Shown here in pieces: positions 12,422-24,589 of a stretch of 64,000 nt of DNA. The translations under genes and the position numbers were made by a program. The notes beneath the pieces are model-generated. The model worked only from the letters and a program-made list of their open reading frames with translations. It was not told the DNA's origin and ran no database searches. Each line of letters starts with the position of its first letter. The stretch's first letter is position 1. This DNA comes from Lepeophtheirus salmonis (taxonomy: Eukaryota > Arthropoda > Copepoda > Siphonostomatoida > Caligidae), in contig NC_052135.2 in assembly GCF_016086655.4 (NCBI RefSeq), positions 70,343,702 through 70,407,701 of the forward strand. The letters are read 5' to 3'.

Positions 12422-13101
12422 GTTGCATCGATTTTGACTTTCTAAATAATGTTTATATATATTTATTCTGTTTTTTTTTTTTTTGTTGTTGCTGTTGTTG
12501 TGGATTTAACTTTTGACAAATACAAATTAATATATTATTTTTTGTGTTCTTATGTCTGCAATTGTTTAGTATAAACTGTTATGAGAATTGAAATGAAATC
12601 ATCTCTACTAAGACTGAATGTTATTGTTTTTTTGTCAAAAAAAAAAAGCATTATGCGCGGGAAAAAAACCCGGAGGAGTAATGCAAAGCACACACGCTTG
12701 TTTCTTCTTTCCCTCACACCTTCTTCTTCTCGGAAGAAGGGGTACTTTCACTCATTTACGCTTTTTGTTTCTGTATTTCTCCACACATCTATTTTACTTA
12801 CCTCTTTGGCTTTCGTCTTTGAAAAACAAGCAAAAAAAATAAAATTAAAAAAAAATAAAATGCGTATGTGACGTTAGATAGCAACATTGCTTCGTTTTGT
12901 AAATGTTCAATGTATATAGAGTCGGTTTTCCTCCTTTTTCCACTCTCAAAATAGGGTCATCATCTTATGCGGATGACTTACAGCAGCCGGTGCTAAAAGA
13001 CAGGTTTTAAAATGTCCTTATTTCAAATTGTTGTAGTCATATGTTGCTTTCTTAATATAATGTTATTTAAGCCCCTTTTAATAGAAATAGCATAATATGT
13101 A
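12422..13101 (-). promoter_or_regulatory. Upstream region of the Sox gene
   Basis: Holds the 5' leader and possibly the promoter of the minus-strand Sox gene. A TATATA on the minus strand at 12913-12918 is a candidate TATA box, about 490 bp upstream of the ATG. A perfect 6-bp stem (GTCATC...GATGAC) sits at 12957-12978. The region is somewhat richer in G+C than its surroundings around 12650-12740. No start site can be fixed from sequence alone. Confidence 0.3.
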
Positions 13102-13109
13102 CAATAGAC

Positions 13110-13626
13110 CAGGGATTCTCAAACTTTTTTTTTAGTGATGTACGAATTGTAAAATATTTATTTAACCCAAGTATTTTACCAGCAAAAATCTTTTTTAGTT
13201 TCAGTGACAAGGGGATTGCAGGATTATATTTTGGAGGGGGAAAGGGGCTTGGTTTTTTGATTGTAAAAAAAAAAGAAGTCTAAAAAATAAAATTTTGTAC
13301 AAAAAACATTTAAAAACTAAAACTTTTTCACAAAATTTAAAAATTAAAACTTTTTGACAAAATTTAAAAATTAAAACTTTTTAACAAAATTTAAAAATTA
13401 AAACTTTTTCACCAAATTTAAAAATTAAAACTTTTTAACAAAATTTAAAAATTAAAACTTTTTCAAAATATTTCAAAAATTAAATTTAAAAAGAACAAAA
13501 AAAACAGCACAGTTATTCGCAAAAGTTCCAAAATCCTCCCCCATCAAAAAAAAAATCACAGTTATTCGCAAAAATTCCAAAATCCAAATTAAAAAAAAAA
13601 AAATTTCAAAAATCTATAGCTAGTCT

Positions 13627-13659
<33 letters not shown>

Positions 13660-13966
13660 AAAAAAAATCATCCTTAGAAATTAATAAAAAATTTAAAAAA
13701 TCCATTGGTATTCTTAAAAAATAAATTTTTTGAAAAAAAAATTCAAACATCTTAAGCTATTTACAAAAAATTAAATATTTGGAAAAATAATTCGAATACT
13801 ACACTTTCTAGTACAAAACAAAATTTCCTTAATTTGTGGGCTTAAGCCCTTTCAGCCAACCCTGAGTTATGTACCACTTGTCAAATATTCCTTCAAAATC
13901 TCAAGTACCCCCTGGAATGCCTCCAAGTACCCCAAGTGGTACGCATACCTTATTTGAGAACCACAG
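13110..13966. mobile_element. hAT-like non-autonomous element with 8-bp target duplication
   Basis: The left end is CAGGGATTCTCAAAC (13110). The right end, on the minus strand, is CTGTGGTTCTCAAAT (13966). The flanking 8 bp are CAATAGAC (13102-13109) and CAATGGAC (13967-13974), a 7 of 8 match. TTCTCAAA termini plus an 8-bp duplication are typical of hAT elements. The interior is a minisatellite (13318-13480), A/T-only array sequence including a run of about 35 A's near 13630, and a 130-bp right-end block (13830-13960) that is shared with 24990-25125. There is no transposase. Confidence 0.8.
13318..13480 (+). repeat. 27-bp minisatellite, six copies
   Basis: The unit is TAAAACTTTTT followed by two or three variable bases, then AAATTTAAAAAT. 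Five copies are nearly exact and the sixth is slightly longer and diverged. It lies wholly inside the hAT-like element at 13110-13966. Confidence 0.9.
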
Positions 13967-13974
13967 CAATGGAC

Positions 13975-15779
13975 TGAATTGGAGTCATGATGAACTGAAA
14001 TGAAAAAAAAAAAAAAACAACCCTTTTTCTCATTATTTGGCTTAATTGAAGATAATTTGGATAAATTATACATAGTTATGAGATATCGATAGATCACATT
14101 AAGTAAGGATTTTGGTATTGTCAGATTTGAAGACGATATTTATTTGATAACCAATTATTTAAATTCAAAATATAGTAGTGAATGTTAATAAAGATTCAAC
14201 AGTTTGAGTTAAATCATTAGCTCAACTTTGAATTTCAATGATCGGTTCACAAATGAATGAATTACAAAAGTGAACATTAACATTTTTCTCTTTACAACCT
14301 CGTAATAAATTAGGAGATTTACTGACAACTCCATTTATAGGAGATTTACTGACGTCTTAATTCATGTATCTTTTTGGTCCAGAAGTAACATATTTGCCAA
14401 TTTTATATGACTTTACATTTATGCAGTTTAAGCATGTATTTCCACGACAATAAAGACATAATAATACTTTTTTATGAGGGTTGTGGTTTGAACTTATAAA
14501 ATAAGTTATTTTATTAGTATAGCGTGTTTACTGATTATTCCAAAAAGTCTTACTATATTAAAGATAGTCTTTGAAATAGTCCTTCTTTTAACATCTAAGT
14601 TGTTTATTTTGAGTATGGTCATCTTTAACGATTTCATATGAATTCATATTTGGCGGTCATATTCAATTGATTATAACTTCGGGCTTAAATTTCTCTTAGG
14701 GCTTTAAAATTATTTTCTATAAAATTTTTATACATACATTATAACTCAAATTCTATAATATACCAATCAATACTACTATTGATAGGGGGCAGGCCACTTG
14801 GTCTCACCCTGCTTACGGCTCTCTATTACATGGCCAAAAAAGTATAAATATTTAACATTATGTATTTCATGAGCCAACTATTGTACGCTTTGTCAGTTTG
14901 AAAAAGTTATTGTGTGTCTTGTGTGGTAATCATCCCAATTAACGAATTCAATTGTACAAGTTATTGAGAACTACTCAAAGGTTTAAATTGATGCTTAAGA
15001 CGACGTTGCTTTATTCTTGAGAATATTTGAAATCTTAAAAGATACGAAGTCTTTTGTTTTAATCTATTAATGTGTAATTCTAATAATTATAAAGAAATCT
15101 GGGACGACATTATTGGACTATTTTTGATTGAAAAGTTTCTTGGTAACAGGCGGAAGAAACATTTATTTCCTATATCTACAATATATAGGTAAATCAAACT
15201 ATATTAATAAAGCAAAGTGTGTCTTATCAGTCGTAAAGTCCTTTTTGAATGTTTGCTTACTATCTAAAAGTGGGTCCGCTGGATTTATTGCAGACGCCGG
15301 ATAATAATAACGAAGGAAGACATGCAGTCGAAAATGTATGCATGAACAAACCAGTCAACACCCCTTTAGACCTCCCTGACTACTTGATTTAATAGATAAT
15401 AATGTTACAATAAGCGTCTTATTTAAGAAGAAAAGAAAAGATGAGTCCATATACTTAAAGTTGTAAATCCTACGCATTTTTGAGGGCTCTTTTTCTTATT
15501 TAGAACCTGAACAATATTTTTTGTTTTCTTAACCAATTATCAATATTGTTTCATTCTTAAGGAGATACCATATAAGTATTGAGTAACTACGTATGAATGG
15601 GCTAATAACAAACGTAGATTAATACTGATAATTTCTTAGAGATTTATATTATCTATTAAGTAAACAAATTTATATCATTAAACAAATTTTGTCTGTACGT
15701 TGGACCCTAATAATTCCGAGTAATACCGGAGACTACCACTATTTGTAAATGAAATTATTAAATTTGATGCTACAAAACC
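13975..15779. other. Intergenic, nothing recognised
   Basis: A+T-rich DNA with no supportable gene. A 17-bp direct duplication (TAGGAGATTTACTGAC) occurs at 14310 and 14338. Confidence 0.4.
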
Positions 15780-16150
15780 TTGGTGGATCAAGAAAAATAT
15801 CACATAGACCCTACAGAACACTCTACTGATATGTCAATATTAACCACAGATTGCAAAAGTGGGCACTTGGACTCAAGATTGGTGACTGAACTTGGACTTG
15901 AGTTGTCCATATTTGGAAGACTTTGCACTCGTCTAGATCTCACAATAATAAACTTGAGACTTGAATGGACTCGAAAGCTAAGACTCACAACTCAACTCAG
16001 ACTCGAAAGCTATTTTATTTTTAGAGCTGCCTTAACACTACCGGCTTCATATTATAATTACGGACTTGAAATGAGCTCAAAAGAAATCAATGAACTCGAA
16101 CTCGGCTCGATGAACGTATTCAATGACTTGGACTTGTGATCAAAGACAAG
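15780..16150 (+). repeat. Degenerate ACTCGAG/ACTTGAG-word repeat
   Basis: Dense in diverged CTTGGACTTGAG, GACTCGAAAGCT and CTTGAGACTTG words. The same vocabulary appears at 48500-48600, 52700-53400 and 58920-58950. The repetition happens to hold a 119-residue open frame rich in LGLEL/LRLE. I read that frame as a by-product of the repeat, because it has no domain and no splice or start context. Confidence 0.45.
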
Positions 16151-18420
16151 AGACTCAATTTGGACTTACAGTATAAGCTATCATGTTGCAAATGATTGTT
16201 TGAACATCGTTGGGGTTTTAAATAGTTCCATTATATTTTAGAATAAACCGATTTTTCTCTTTAATCAAGTATAAAATCATTCATTAACTGAAAAATAGAC
16301 GAAATATTCATCTATTAGCATTTAAGACGACTTGTTTTGAACCTTAATACTAATTATGTAAAAAAAAATCTTATATAAAAATTATATAACTCTAAATTAG
16401 CCGAGGGTAACAACAATTTGAGAGTTCTGGAAGGGATCAGAGTTCTAAATTTGTCACTAAAAACTTTTCCCCCCTCAAAGAAATTCCTGAATTTATTCTA
16501 AGATACTTCAGTAGTTAGTAGTTAATTATAATTTAGGACGTTACTATGAGGGAATATTTGCAAAAAAAAAAAAAAATAAATAAATATGTTTTATGTTACG
16601 CGTGTTACAGGTCAAAATTCTGAAAGATTTTAAATCTTTAAGTCAATTATAAATGTATGTATGTAATTGTTGCAAACTGTATAGTTAGTTTTGGGTCAAA
16701 ATGGATCCTTGAAAAGTCGGGCCTACAGCAATTATGCAAAAATTGTAGTACCATCAATCTTTTTTTGTCCATTTTTTCTGAAATTAGATGTTCCTATAAA
16801 TACATCATTTGTTGGAAAATTCCGTTTAAATATTTGACCTAGGGGAAAGGTCAAATTTCTGTTCATACATATTACAAAATGATTCAAGTACCCAATTGAA
16901 TTAAAAATTAACCTTGTTTTTTCAAAACTATCAAAATCGGATATAATAAAAATATTGTTAATCTCAAATACCAACTTTTTACTACATAAAATAATTAGTA
17001 AAGACCTTTTTTGGTATCAATTTGATGGGAATTCAGGAGAATGAAGAATTCTTTTAAGAAATTTTCCTTTTTTATAGATAGAAATAGTAAGCTGGTCCCA
17101 ACTCTTTTGTTCTGTGTGTATATTTTTAAATCAATTGAACATTGCTTTTCAGTCAATACGGATATATATATCATGCAGTTCTCATTTTTCAAATTTTACT
17201 TCTATATACAATATTAGGACTATGGATTTCTGAGGGTTTTACACCTTCTCAAAAGATCCATATAGTAAAATAATTCCCTTGCATTTAATTACTTCATTTA
17301 TGCAATTCATTATGTGAAAAGTTTAATAGTACATATCAAATATTTACTTGAGATAAAGGGTTCAACAATTGATGCTGAAACGTACCAAAGATGTGCTACA
17401 TATGCTCATCAACAAAACATGATGTTTAACGGATAGAAAATATACAAATGAATATTTAATTAGTTTAACTACACTTTTGAATGCAGAAAAAATTCAATGA
17501 TTTTTGATATTTTGCAAAAGTTTTGATAGGACAGGTAAATATTTTATGTTTTCTTCTTAAAATACTAAAAAAATTAAATGAATTTACCAATTTTTATATA
17601 TTGTTTACAATTGTTTGGGAATCCTCAAATTTAAAAATGAGTTTTTCCTCTGGGGAAATGAGAAACTTATGAATATATATATATGAATAGTTAAAATCTA
17701 TTAGGTATTTTTTTTGCGATGATTGAAGATGTTCCATTGAGAATTGAGTTTTTTTAATATATTTTTAATAATATTTTTGTCTAAATAAATAATTTTGTTG
17801 TCATTTGATTTTGCAAAAAAAATATGTCTATATTTTGTAAGTTGCTTAAGGTAGATACAAGGTCAAGGGAAGGAATGAATTTGAATATTTCTGTCTTTAT
17901 ACACATCACAATTCTTCGTGATGTAATTATCAAGAAAATAGTTTTAGTAGCATTCCATGACGTTTAATTAAATTCATTTTTTCAAGTGCAATGACTCAAA
18001 ATAAATGAACTGATTTTTCTTTTGATGAAAAAGTTTGAACGACATATAAGTAGCATAGATTCGAATACTCTTGTCCAACGGTCCCACTCAGTGTCCTAAA
18101 AAATAAGAAAAAATTCTTACGCTCTATATTTATTGCAAAACTATACTTTGCAATAAAACAACAATAAAAGAAATATAATATATATTTTTCATAAATGCAC
18201 CATGTCTGGAGAAAAGACACTCGTTACTCATACATCTTTTTTAATTTTTGTAACGAAGAAGGATTATGAAAGAATTGATAACTAATCTGCTATAGAAGAC
18301 AGCAAAAACTTACCTAATCCCTATGGCAGGAATGGCGGAATATCCTCCATCATAAAACTTACTTTAAAGGCTATAGTTGTAAAAATATATGACCTAAGAT
18401 GAGAAAGAAAACGTTTTGAG
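16151..18420. other. Intergenic, nothing recognised
   Basis: A+T-rich DNA with no domain, terminal repeat or array that I could recognise. Confidence 0.4.
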
Positions 18421-18429
18421 TTACTTATT

Positions 18430-18610
18430 AAGTGTATGTCCTTGTTGTACCTATCCCGAGTAGAATTGAGGATTGATATCCGAGTCATTCCTATCTTACT
18501 TGATACGGAATAGGAGTCTTGCTTATTTCCTTCCTTTTATAGCCAATTGCAGCTATTCTAATCAAATTTCATAACAGCTAAGCAGTTCCATTCCGAAACA
18601 TGATTAAAAT
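18430..18610 (-). repeat. Dispersed '400-bp' family, minus-strand copy
   Basis: Read on the minus strand, this stretch has AATCCTCAATTCTACTCGGG and TTTGATTAGAATAGCTG blocks matching 22910-23075, 21510-21905 and 49815-50205. Termini are not defined. Confidence 0.5.
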
Positions 18611-18611
18611 T

Positions 18612-19338
18612 GGGTATTTGACTACCTTAATTTTTGGTTTCTTTTTTTAACATACCAGCAGAGTTGTATTTAGTACCACTCTATCAATGGGTGTATATTT
18701 TCATGGGGGGTAATAAAATATCTTTTACTTTTGTTAGGAGGCCAAAGGCCCCATATACAAAGCAACGTTTTTCTGAAGAAACTGAAAAAAAGAAATATAT
18801 ATATCCACTTGGTGCCGGCGTTTTGTTTCACATACTTACAAAAAGATTTATTTGCAGCAATATATAGACTGATCACGGACCAATCGTCCTCATTTGCCTA
18901 GGTATGTCCTTTTTTTTACAAATATCCAGAGCGTACAAGGGACTTTTTGAGTCATTCAAGAAAACGTCCGGATTTTTATGGATTAAGTCAATTTTCAAGA
19001 TGTAAAAGAGAACGTTTGCTCCCCATAATATTATTTACGATAGGGATCTTTTGTAGTAATAAAAATACGAAATAAAAGTCAATTTAATACCAAAGAAGAT
19101 CTTTTTTTTTTTTGTTGAGAATCAAAATCTAATGTTAAATTTGAGTAATTTCTAAATATTTACGCTTTTCCGTCTACAACTGATACTAATTGGACCATAG
19201 GTCCTATTATTAGAAATCAAAATGTGTAACCCACTAGTTGATAATGATAATTGTAAATTTTCAAAAAAGTTGGCTGCCGTTTACACGATAAATAACTTGT
19301 ACAAGCATATTGTATTTATTAAGAGGATAAGCTTATTT
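18612..19338. other. Intergenic, nothing recognised
   Basis: A+T-rich sequence between a dispersed-repeat copy and the hAT-type fragment. No coding signal was seen. Confidence 0.35.
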
Positions 19339-19659
19339 TTAAACGCCAAATATGCTCATGACAATAAGATGCCCATTTTTTACTGGCTCAGACTTAAAGG
19401 TATTTATTTTTGAATCCGAATAAAAAATATATAAAATCTTATTAAAAACGTTGCCGCCCGCATGGATGGGGCCTAAATCTTTGTACTTTGAATTGAAATA
19501 AATATTTACAATATCAAATACAAACCAGAAAGGTTCTAAAAAGCAGTTGATTGCTTTCAAACGATGAAAACTTTCCCTTAATTCATAGTCCAAGTCATCT
19601 AAGAATCTCTTCAAAGACTTGGAATGACAATTTGAGATAATGTTATCACGATTTGACAT
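19339..19659 (-). pseudogene. Fragment resembling hAT-type (ZBED/GTF2I-repeat-like) transposase
   Basis: The 106-residue frame contains KSLKRFLDDLDYELRESFHR followed by LKAINCFLEPFWFVFD. That order (L..FL.DL, F.RL..I, F..PF.FD) resembles the region before the C-terminal dimerisation domain in domesticated and transposon-borne hAT transposases. No BED finger, catalytic RW motif or dimerisation domain is visible nearby, so this is a fragment. A PIHAxGNxF peptide within it recurs at 37480-37520 (minus). The assignment rests on pattern memory and is tentative. Confidence 0.35.
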
Positions 19660-19811
19660 AATTCAAAATAAATACGCCCGAATGAAAGCATTGAGAGACA
19701 GAGTTATTTCGTACAACTTTGGCTTTGAATATTTTAAAACAATTAAAGAAAAAGCTTTTTAAAATAACAATTCATCATAAATCTCTCACTTTGTGATTTG
19801 GTCTAATTAAC

Positions 19812-20108
19812 ATGGCACTACTTAAAACAAACAAAAAAATTGACAAGAATAAAGTCAGTATATTTATACAAACTAATATTATCAAATTTGTAAAAGGTGA
19901 GGTACTATTTGTTGTATTAGTATCTATAGCCTCGTTAAAGCACAACGATTGTTTACTATTTGTCTAGACAAGTGCTTCTCATTAAAAGAAATAACTCAGG
20001 ACGCATTAATGAGTTAAATAAAAATAATATTGGGGCTCACTATGTATTTATATGTGATGCTGTTCCCCCAACATTATACGCAGAACTTAATTTTGGTATT
20101 GCAGCTAG
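19812..20108 (+). pseudogene. Unrecognised coding-like stretch with one frame break
   Basis: A 51-codon frame from the ATG at 19812 runs to 19967 (TAG at 19965). A second frame, open from 19939, continues to 20108 and stops one codon past a textbook donor (AG|GTAAGT). The second part contains INELNKNNIGAHYVFICDAV and has balanced composition, unlike the A+T-driven frames around it. It could be an internal exon (acceptor TTTGTCTAG at 19967, 141 nt, phase-symmetric) or a frameshifted transposon fragment. I do not recognise the family. Confidence 0.3.
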
Positions 20109-20439
20109 GTAAGTAGAACACAAATACAAAATTTTAGCAAATTTGTTTAACGTTTAACTCTTCCACAATTGCAATTTCTAAACGTATATCAAGTAAAACT
20201 TTTTTATTATGGGTTTTATAAAAAAACAACATTTTGAAAAGTAATATATTTTTATAATTAAATAAAGATTATCTTGTTTTAGAAAGTGGAGCTGTAAACC
20301 ATCAAGACAGGTAACCAAAAATGCGTAAAAGCGTACAATGCGATTTAGCTTCTGCTGCTGTTTAGTCACAAATAAGAAATTCTTGAACTATATTTTTGCT
20401 AAGCAGATCGATCTTTATAGCATAAAGGAGCTATTAATT

Positions 20440-20990
20440 AAGGAATTTTTGATTTTTTCTAGAAAATATAATATTTGAAATTAAATTAAAGTTTTCAAAA
20501 TTTTTTTCAAAAAAAAATTAATTGTCTGTGAATAGCAATGGATTTTGGAATTTTTTCTCCGAAAAATTTAATAATAGAAATTTAATTTTGGAAATTAATT
20601 CCCATAAAAAATTAATGTTTTTGTTAACAGCTCTGTACTTTTGATATTTTTTTAGCATAGCTATGGATTTTTGAAATTTATTTCCAAAAAAATTAATTTT
20701 TGTGAGTAGGTATGGATTTTTGAATTTTTTTCTTGAAAATGTAATTGAATTTTTTTTTCAAAAAATGTAATTTTGAAATTTCTTTCCTGAAATCTGAATT
20801 TTTTGTTAATTGCTATGAATTTTTGAAAACTTTTCTGTTAAAAATTTAAAATTTGTAAAATAAAAAATTATATTTGTAATTTAATTTTAGAATTTTTGTT
20901 AGAAAATACTGTAAATCTTGGATTTAAAAAAAAATTCTAAATAGCAAGCCTCCCCCCTTCTCCTGCCCCCCTTCCAAAAAAAAAGTATTA
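20440..20990 (+). repeat. A/T-only degenerate array, copy 2
   Basis: Repeated, diverged units of roughly 50-60 bp built from AAAAATTTAATTTT, TGTGAATAGCTATGG and ATTTTTGAAATTTTT. It ends in a CCCCCCTTCTCC tract. The unit matches the arrays at 24590, 43040 and 54060. Confidence 0.7.
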
Positions 20991-21509
20991 TCCTTTACCA
21001 ATAACTTTTAAGGCCACATGCTAGAGATCGCTTGCTGCTCCAAAATCATAGAAAAGTTCGTGGTTTGATGACTTTCAACACTATTTACAATTTTTTTTTC
21101 TCATTACCTTCTTTGTAGATTGATTGCTCGTCCTTGAATAACCTCTCCTTACAAAATACTTCAAACAAGATACGATATTTCAAGCACATCAGCTTGGTGT
21201 GTGCACACCTTATCCAAGACTTTATACAGGCCCACATTTTCAAAAATACCAGTTCAGACCCTTAAAGCACAAAAATACCAACCGTTGAAAGGTTAAAAAG
21301 TACATCATAACCTTCTCCACTTCCATACACATTTTACTTGTATTTTGGAGTCAGTTTTTAAATTTTCGGCTTGTTTTACTCCTTATTAGTGTCTTGAACG
21401 TTGATGACTTGAATCCGAATTAGTTCTTGTTATTAAGCTGCGATAATTTCCAAGAATGATTGAATTATTCGTGATCAAAATGGTGTGTATTTTGGGCATG
21501 TAAAGAAAA

Positions 21510-21905
21510 GAAGCCGAAAATCAACATGATAGCCCTTGACAATTTGAAGAATGTTATGGGCAGCTTAGCTGTCATGACGTTTCATTAGATCAGCTACAAT
21601 CAGCTGTGATGAGGGAGAAGGGGAAGCAGGAAATAAAAAAGTAATTCATTGGCAAGAATGAATTCAATGTCGACCCTCTATTCTGCTCTGACTCTAACAA
21701 TAAACTAACAATTTTAACTCCACAACAAATCCTCAAGATTACACTCAATCTTTTATGAGCAAACACGAATGTTGAATCATGTTTGGAATATAATTGAATG
21801 AAATTTACCACTACGGAGTTAAATAGTAACTACAACATCTAAGGAAAAAAAATTCACTCTACAGATTACTAATTAAAAAGAAAAACAAAAAACGGCCCAG
21901 CTTAA
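21510..21905 (+). repeat. Dispersed '400-bp' family, long copy A
   Basis: Collinear with 49815-50205. Both share TCAACATG, GACAATTTGAAGAAT, TTTCATTAGATCAGCTACAA, CAATGTCGA, GGAATATAATTGA and a closing GCCCAGCT. Shorter relatives lie at 18430, 22910 and 61280. There is no open frame, so it is SINE-like or a solo LTR; its class is unresolved. Confidence 0.75.
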
Positions 21906-22909
21906 ACATACACAGTATTTACCTCCCAATAAATAATAATTCCTAGTTTTGAAGAATAACCTAACTACCAACTGGCTTTGTGCTTCTTTGTTCAGTTTCT
22001 GTTTGGTGAAAAAATGCAAAATACAGTAATGGTAACGAAGTGACAATGGTGATCTCCAATGCATCAATAGCTAACAAAAAAAAACTTAGATACAAATGTT
22101 GATTTGTATGCACTTAATACTTATTTTTTTTCTTAATTTTTCTTTCCTCTTCCAAATAGGCAGAAAAAATAAAATATAAATCAACTTGTAGACTGAAAAT
22201 TACAATCGTTACTCTGGACATTACCTATTTAATGGCAGGGATTCCGATATTATACAACAAATATATACTTCTATATTTTTGTACGCTCACAATTTTTCTG
22301 CTATTTAAAACGTAGATTGGTTGTACTTAAATTAAATTGTGTTAGTTTGTGAATATCAATGATAGATTATAATTAGAGAGCAGTTCAATATTGGGGACAC
22401 AATTGGTTAACTAGCAATCCGTTCCGGATCTTTTTTTATTTCAAAGACAGGTTGAGACGAGAGAGATGCAATAAAGATTATTCTGGGATATAAATCCCTA
22501 TAAATATTTTTTATCCAATGTGTTACTACCATCATCACTGTTTTTTTTTCTCATGAATCTGAAAAAATTGGAATATTTTTTTAACCCTTTGAATGGATCA
22601 CAAAATAAGAAAATTGTAATCTGGATTGACCTACTTTACCCCTGAAAAAAAAAAAGTGTTCTTCTTCATATATATATACATAATTTATGTTTGTGAAACA
22701 ATACCCTTTGTGATGTTATTAGCTCTAACACAAAAAGCTTATTTCCTCTCAAGAATCCTTGATGTGTAAGAAAAATTGTCAATATAGAAAAAAGTGTGAT
22801 AAAATAGCATCTATTTCATTGCCTTTTTTTTTTTGCAAGTAATATTAATAAAATTTGAAATTTGCCAAGTACATTTTATATGCTATTTATATAAATATTT
22901 GAAAAGAAA
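21906..22909. other. Intergenic, nothing recognised
   Basis: A+T-rich sequence with no feature identified. Confidence 0.35.
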
Positions 22910-23075
22910 ATTGAAGAATGTTTGGCAGGATTTACACATAGATGTTATGGCGTTTTATTAGATTAGCTTTGAGCAGCTATGATAACAAGAAAATAAAGAC
23001 AAATCCCTGTCGTTTCTAACAGTGATATAGTCACGAAATACTTAGATGTCAATCCTCAATTCTACACCAAAACAA
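22910..23075 (+). repeat. Dispersed '400-bp' family, partial copy
   Basis: Shares TTGAAGAATGTT, GCGTTTTATTAGATTAGCT and GATGTCAATCCTCAATTCTA blocks with the long copies at 21510 and 49815. Confidence 0.55.
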
Positions 23076-23334
23076 TATAGTCTTACACCCATAATTCTTC
23101 AACCAATCTTCAGTGTTACTCAGTATCTTTCCCGCACTAGTGGTTCCTTGAGAATTGCTATATTTTTTTCACCCATAATAATCGGTCTTTCTAAAGATAA
23201 ACTAGTGATGTATCGAATTTCTAAAGATGGGATTACTTGGACGAGGGTGAACATGCTTATATCTATTTTGAGTAGTAAATGTATGTGGATCAAATACAGA
23301 AATCTATGGATGCAAATATTGAATATATCACTCA

Positions 23335-23375
23335 CTAGCTAAGGACTACCCGGCGTTGCTCGGGCTAAGGAGGGA
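23335..23375 (-). mobile_element. Helitron-like 3' terminus
   Basis: On the minus strand this reads CCCGAGCAACGCCGGGTA, then GTCCTTAG, then CTAG followed by T. A short CCCG/CGGG hairpin about 10 bp before a terminal CTAG, inserted before T, is the usual 3' end of Helitrons (rule CTRR|T). The element body would extend to higher coordinates. I cannot find its 5' end or any Rep/helicase coding, so it is a non-autonomous or truncated copy. Confidence 0.5.
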
Positions 23376-23682
23376 GAGAGAAATCATATTGAAAAGGGTC
23401 AAAATAATTGAGAAAATTAAAAAAAAATATTCAGAAAATACTTCTATATACTACATATACTAATAACACTGTCCAACAGTGTTATAGATTCAAAATGTTT
23501 AAAAGTATCTCATTGGATAGCTGAAAGTATGGGCTTTGATTAAAAAAAAAAAAAAAAGTCTCACCAAAAACGCTCTATATCGTTGACAATTTGAGATAAG
23601 GGCATGACAATATATCAAGGAAAAAACTCATTTTTGAATTGATCTCATAATAAAGTTGATTAAGTATTCGTATGCCCCAGCT

Positions 23683-23752
23683 TGAAAAGATAAAAACAAA
23701 GAGAGAGAAGACGAAAAGAGAGAGAAACAAAGAGAGAAAAAAAGAAAAAGGA
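23683..23752 (+). repeat. Polypurine (GA/AAAG) tract
   Basis: About 70 bp almost entirely of A and G, with repeated AAAGAGAGAG words. Open frames across it on both strands are compositional artefacts. Confidence 0.85.
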
Positions 23753-24589
23753 TTTTCTAGGAGGACTCCCTTGAATGTCCGTTTTTTAGAATCCCTCACT
23801 CACTACGGGTATGCAACGAGTCATCTTATGTCCATGAAGCTTGAAATAATTTATTTATACAGTTTGATACAAGAGGCTTAATGTTATAACCAATTGTATA
23901 AAATATATTTTCTTTTCTCCTTTTAGTTTTAAACATTTTGAATCTATTCGTCTTGAAGCTATGTGCCTTCAAGAAAAAGCACTTATTTTACACTTTAAAC
24001 AAAGATACTCCGAGTTAAAAGTATGATGCAGACACTTTAAAAATTGCTTTAAAATTTTTTAACATTCGGCTTTAAAATAGATTAATATAATTTATGCCTA
24101 TCTTCAACACCGAGGGTTTAAAACAGCTTTGAACCTTAAAAATAATAAAAAATGTATTTTTCTGAAGGCCACGAGGCCTTATGAGAGAAAAAATAAGACC
24201 GTATTTGGAATGCAGGGATCAAATTGTACTAAGTTGAGCATATGTTATTCTTGTGCGTAAAAAAGTGTCATTTTGTTAGATAGTGTAATTATAATATGAA
24301 TATAAAAAAAAATCCTGATAATTCTAATTCTCTTGGATTCTTCACACTGTATCAATCTGGTTTAGTAAGGTAATCTACAAAGTCTCATTAACGTAACTCC
24401 CCCCCTAAAAAAAAACAAAAAAAAACTCTTATTATTGCCTTGTCTCTTGTAACCTTAGTATTATTCTTATGAATATAAAAAAAAATAATGTGCTATAAAC
24501 TTCAAATAACATCCAAACATGTATGCATCTAAAAAATTATTTAGATGAGAAGTACATTTGTTATTTACTTCAAAAAATTCTTAAATCGA

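Noticed and set aside
12581..12871. Plus-strand frames of 74-96 residues upstream of Sox
   Set aside because: They are Lys- and Phe-rich by composition, have no domain, and overlap the Sox leader region on the opposite strand.
13318..13480. Regular repeat as a CRISPR array
   Set aside because: Units abut with no unique spacers, the sequence is A/T-only, and the genome is eukaryotic.
15780..16139. 119-residue plus frame rich in Leu/Glu
   Set aside because: It is produced by ACTTGAG/ACTCGAG-type repeats that also occur at 48.5, 52.7 and 58.9 kb, where no frame is kept.
23672..23881. 69-residue Lys/Glu/Arg-rich frame
   Set aside because: It is encoded by the polypurine tract at 23683-23752.
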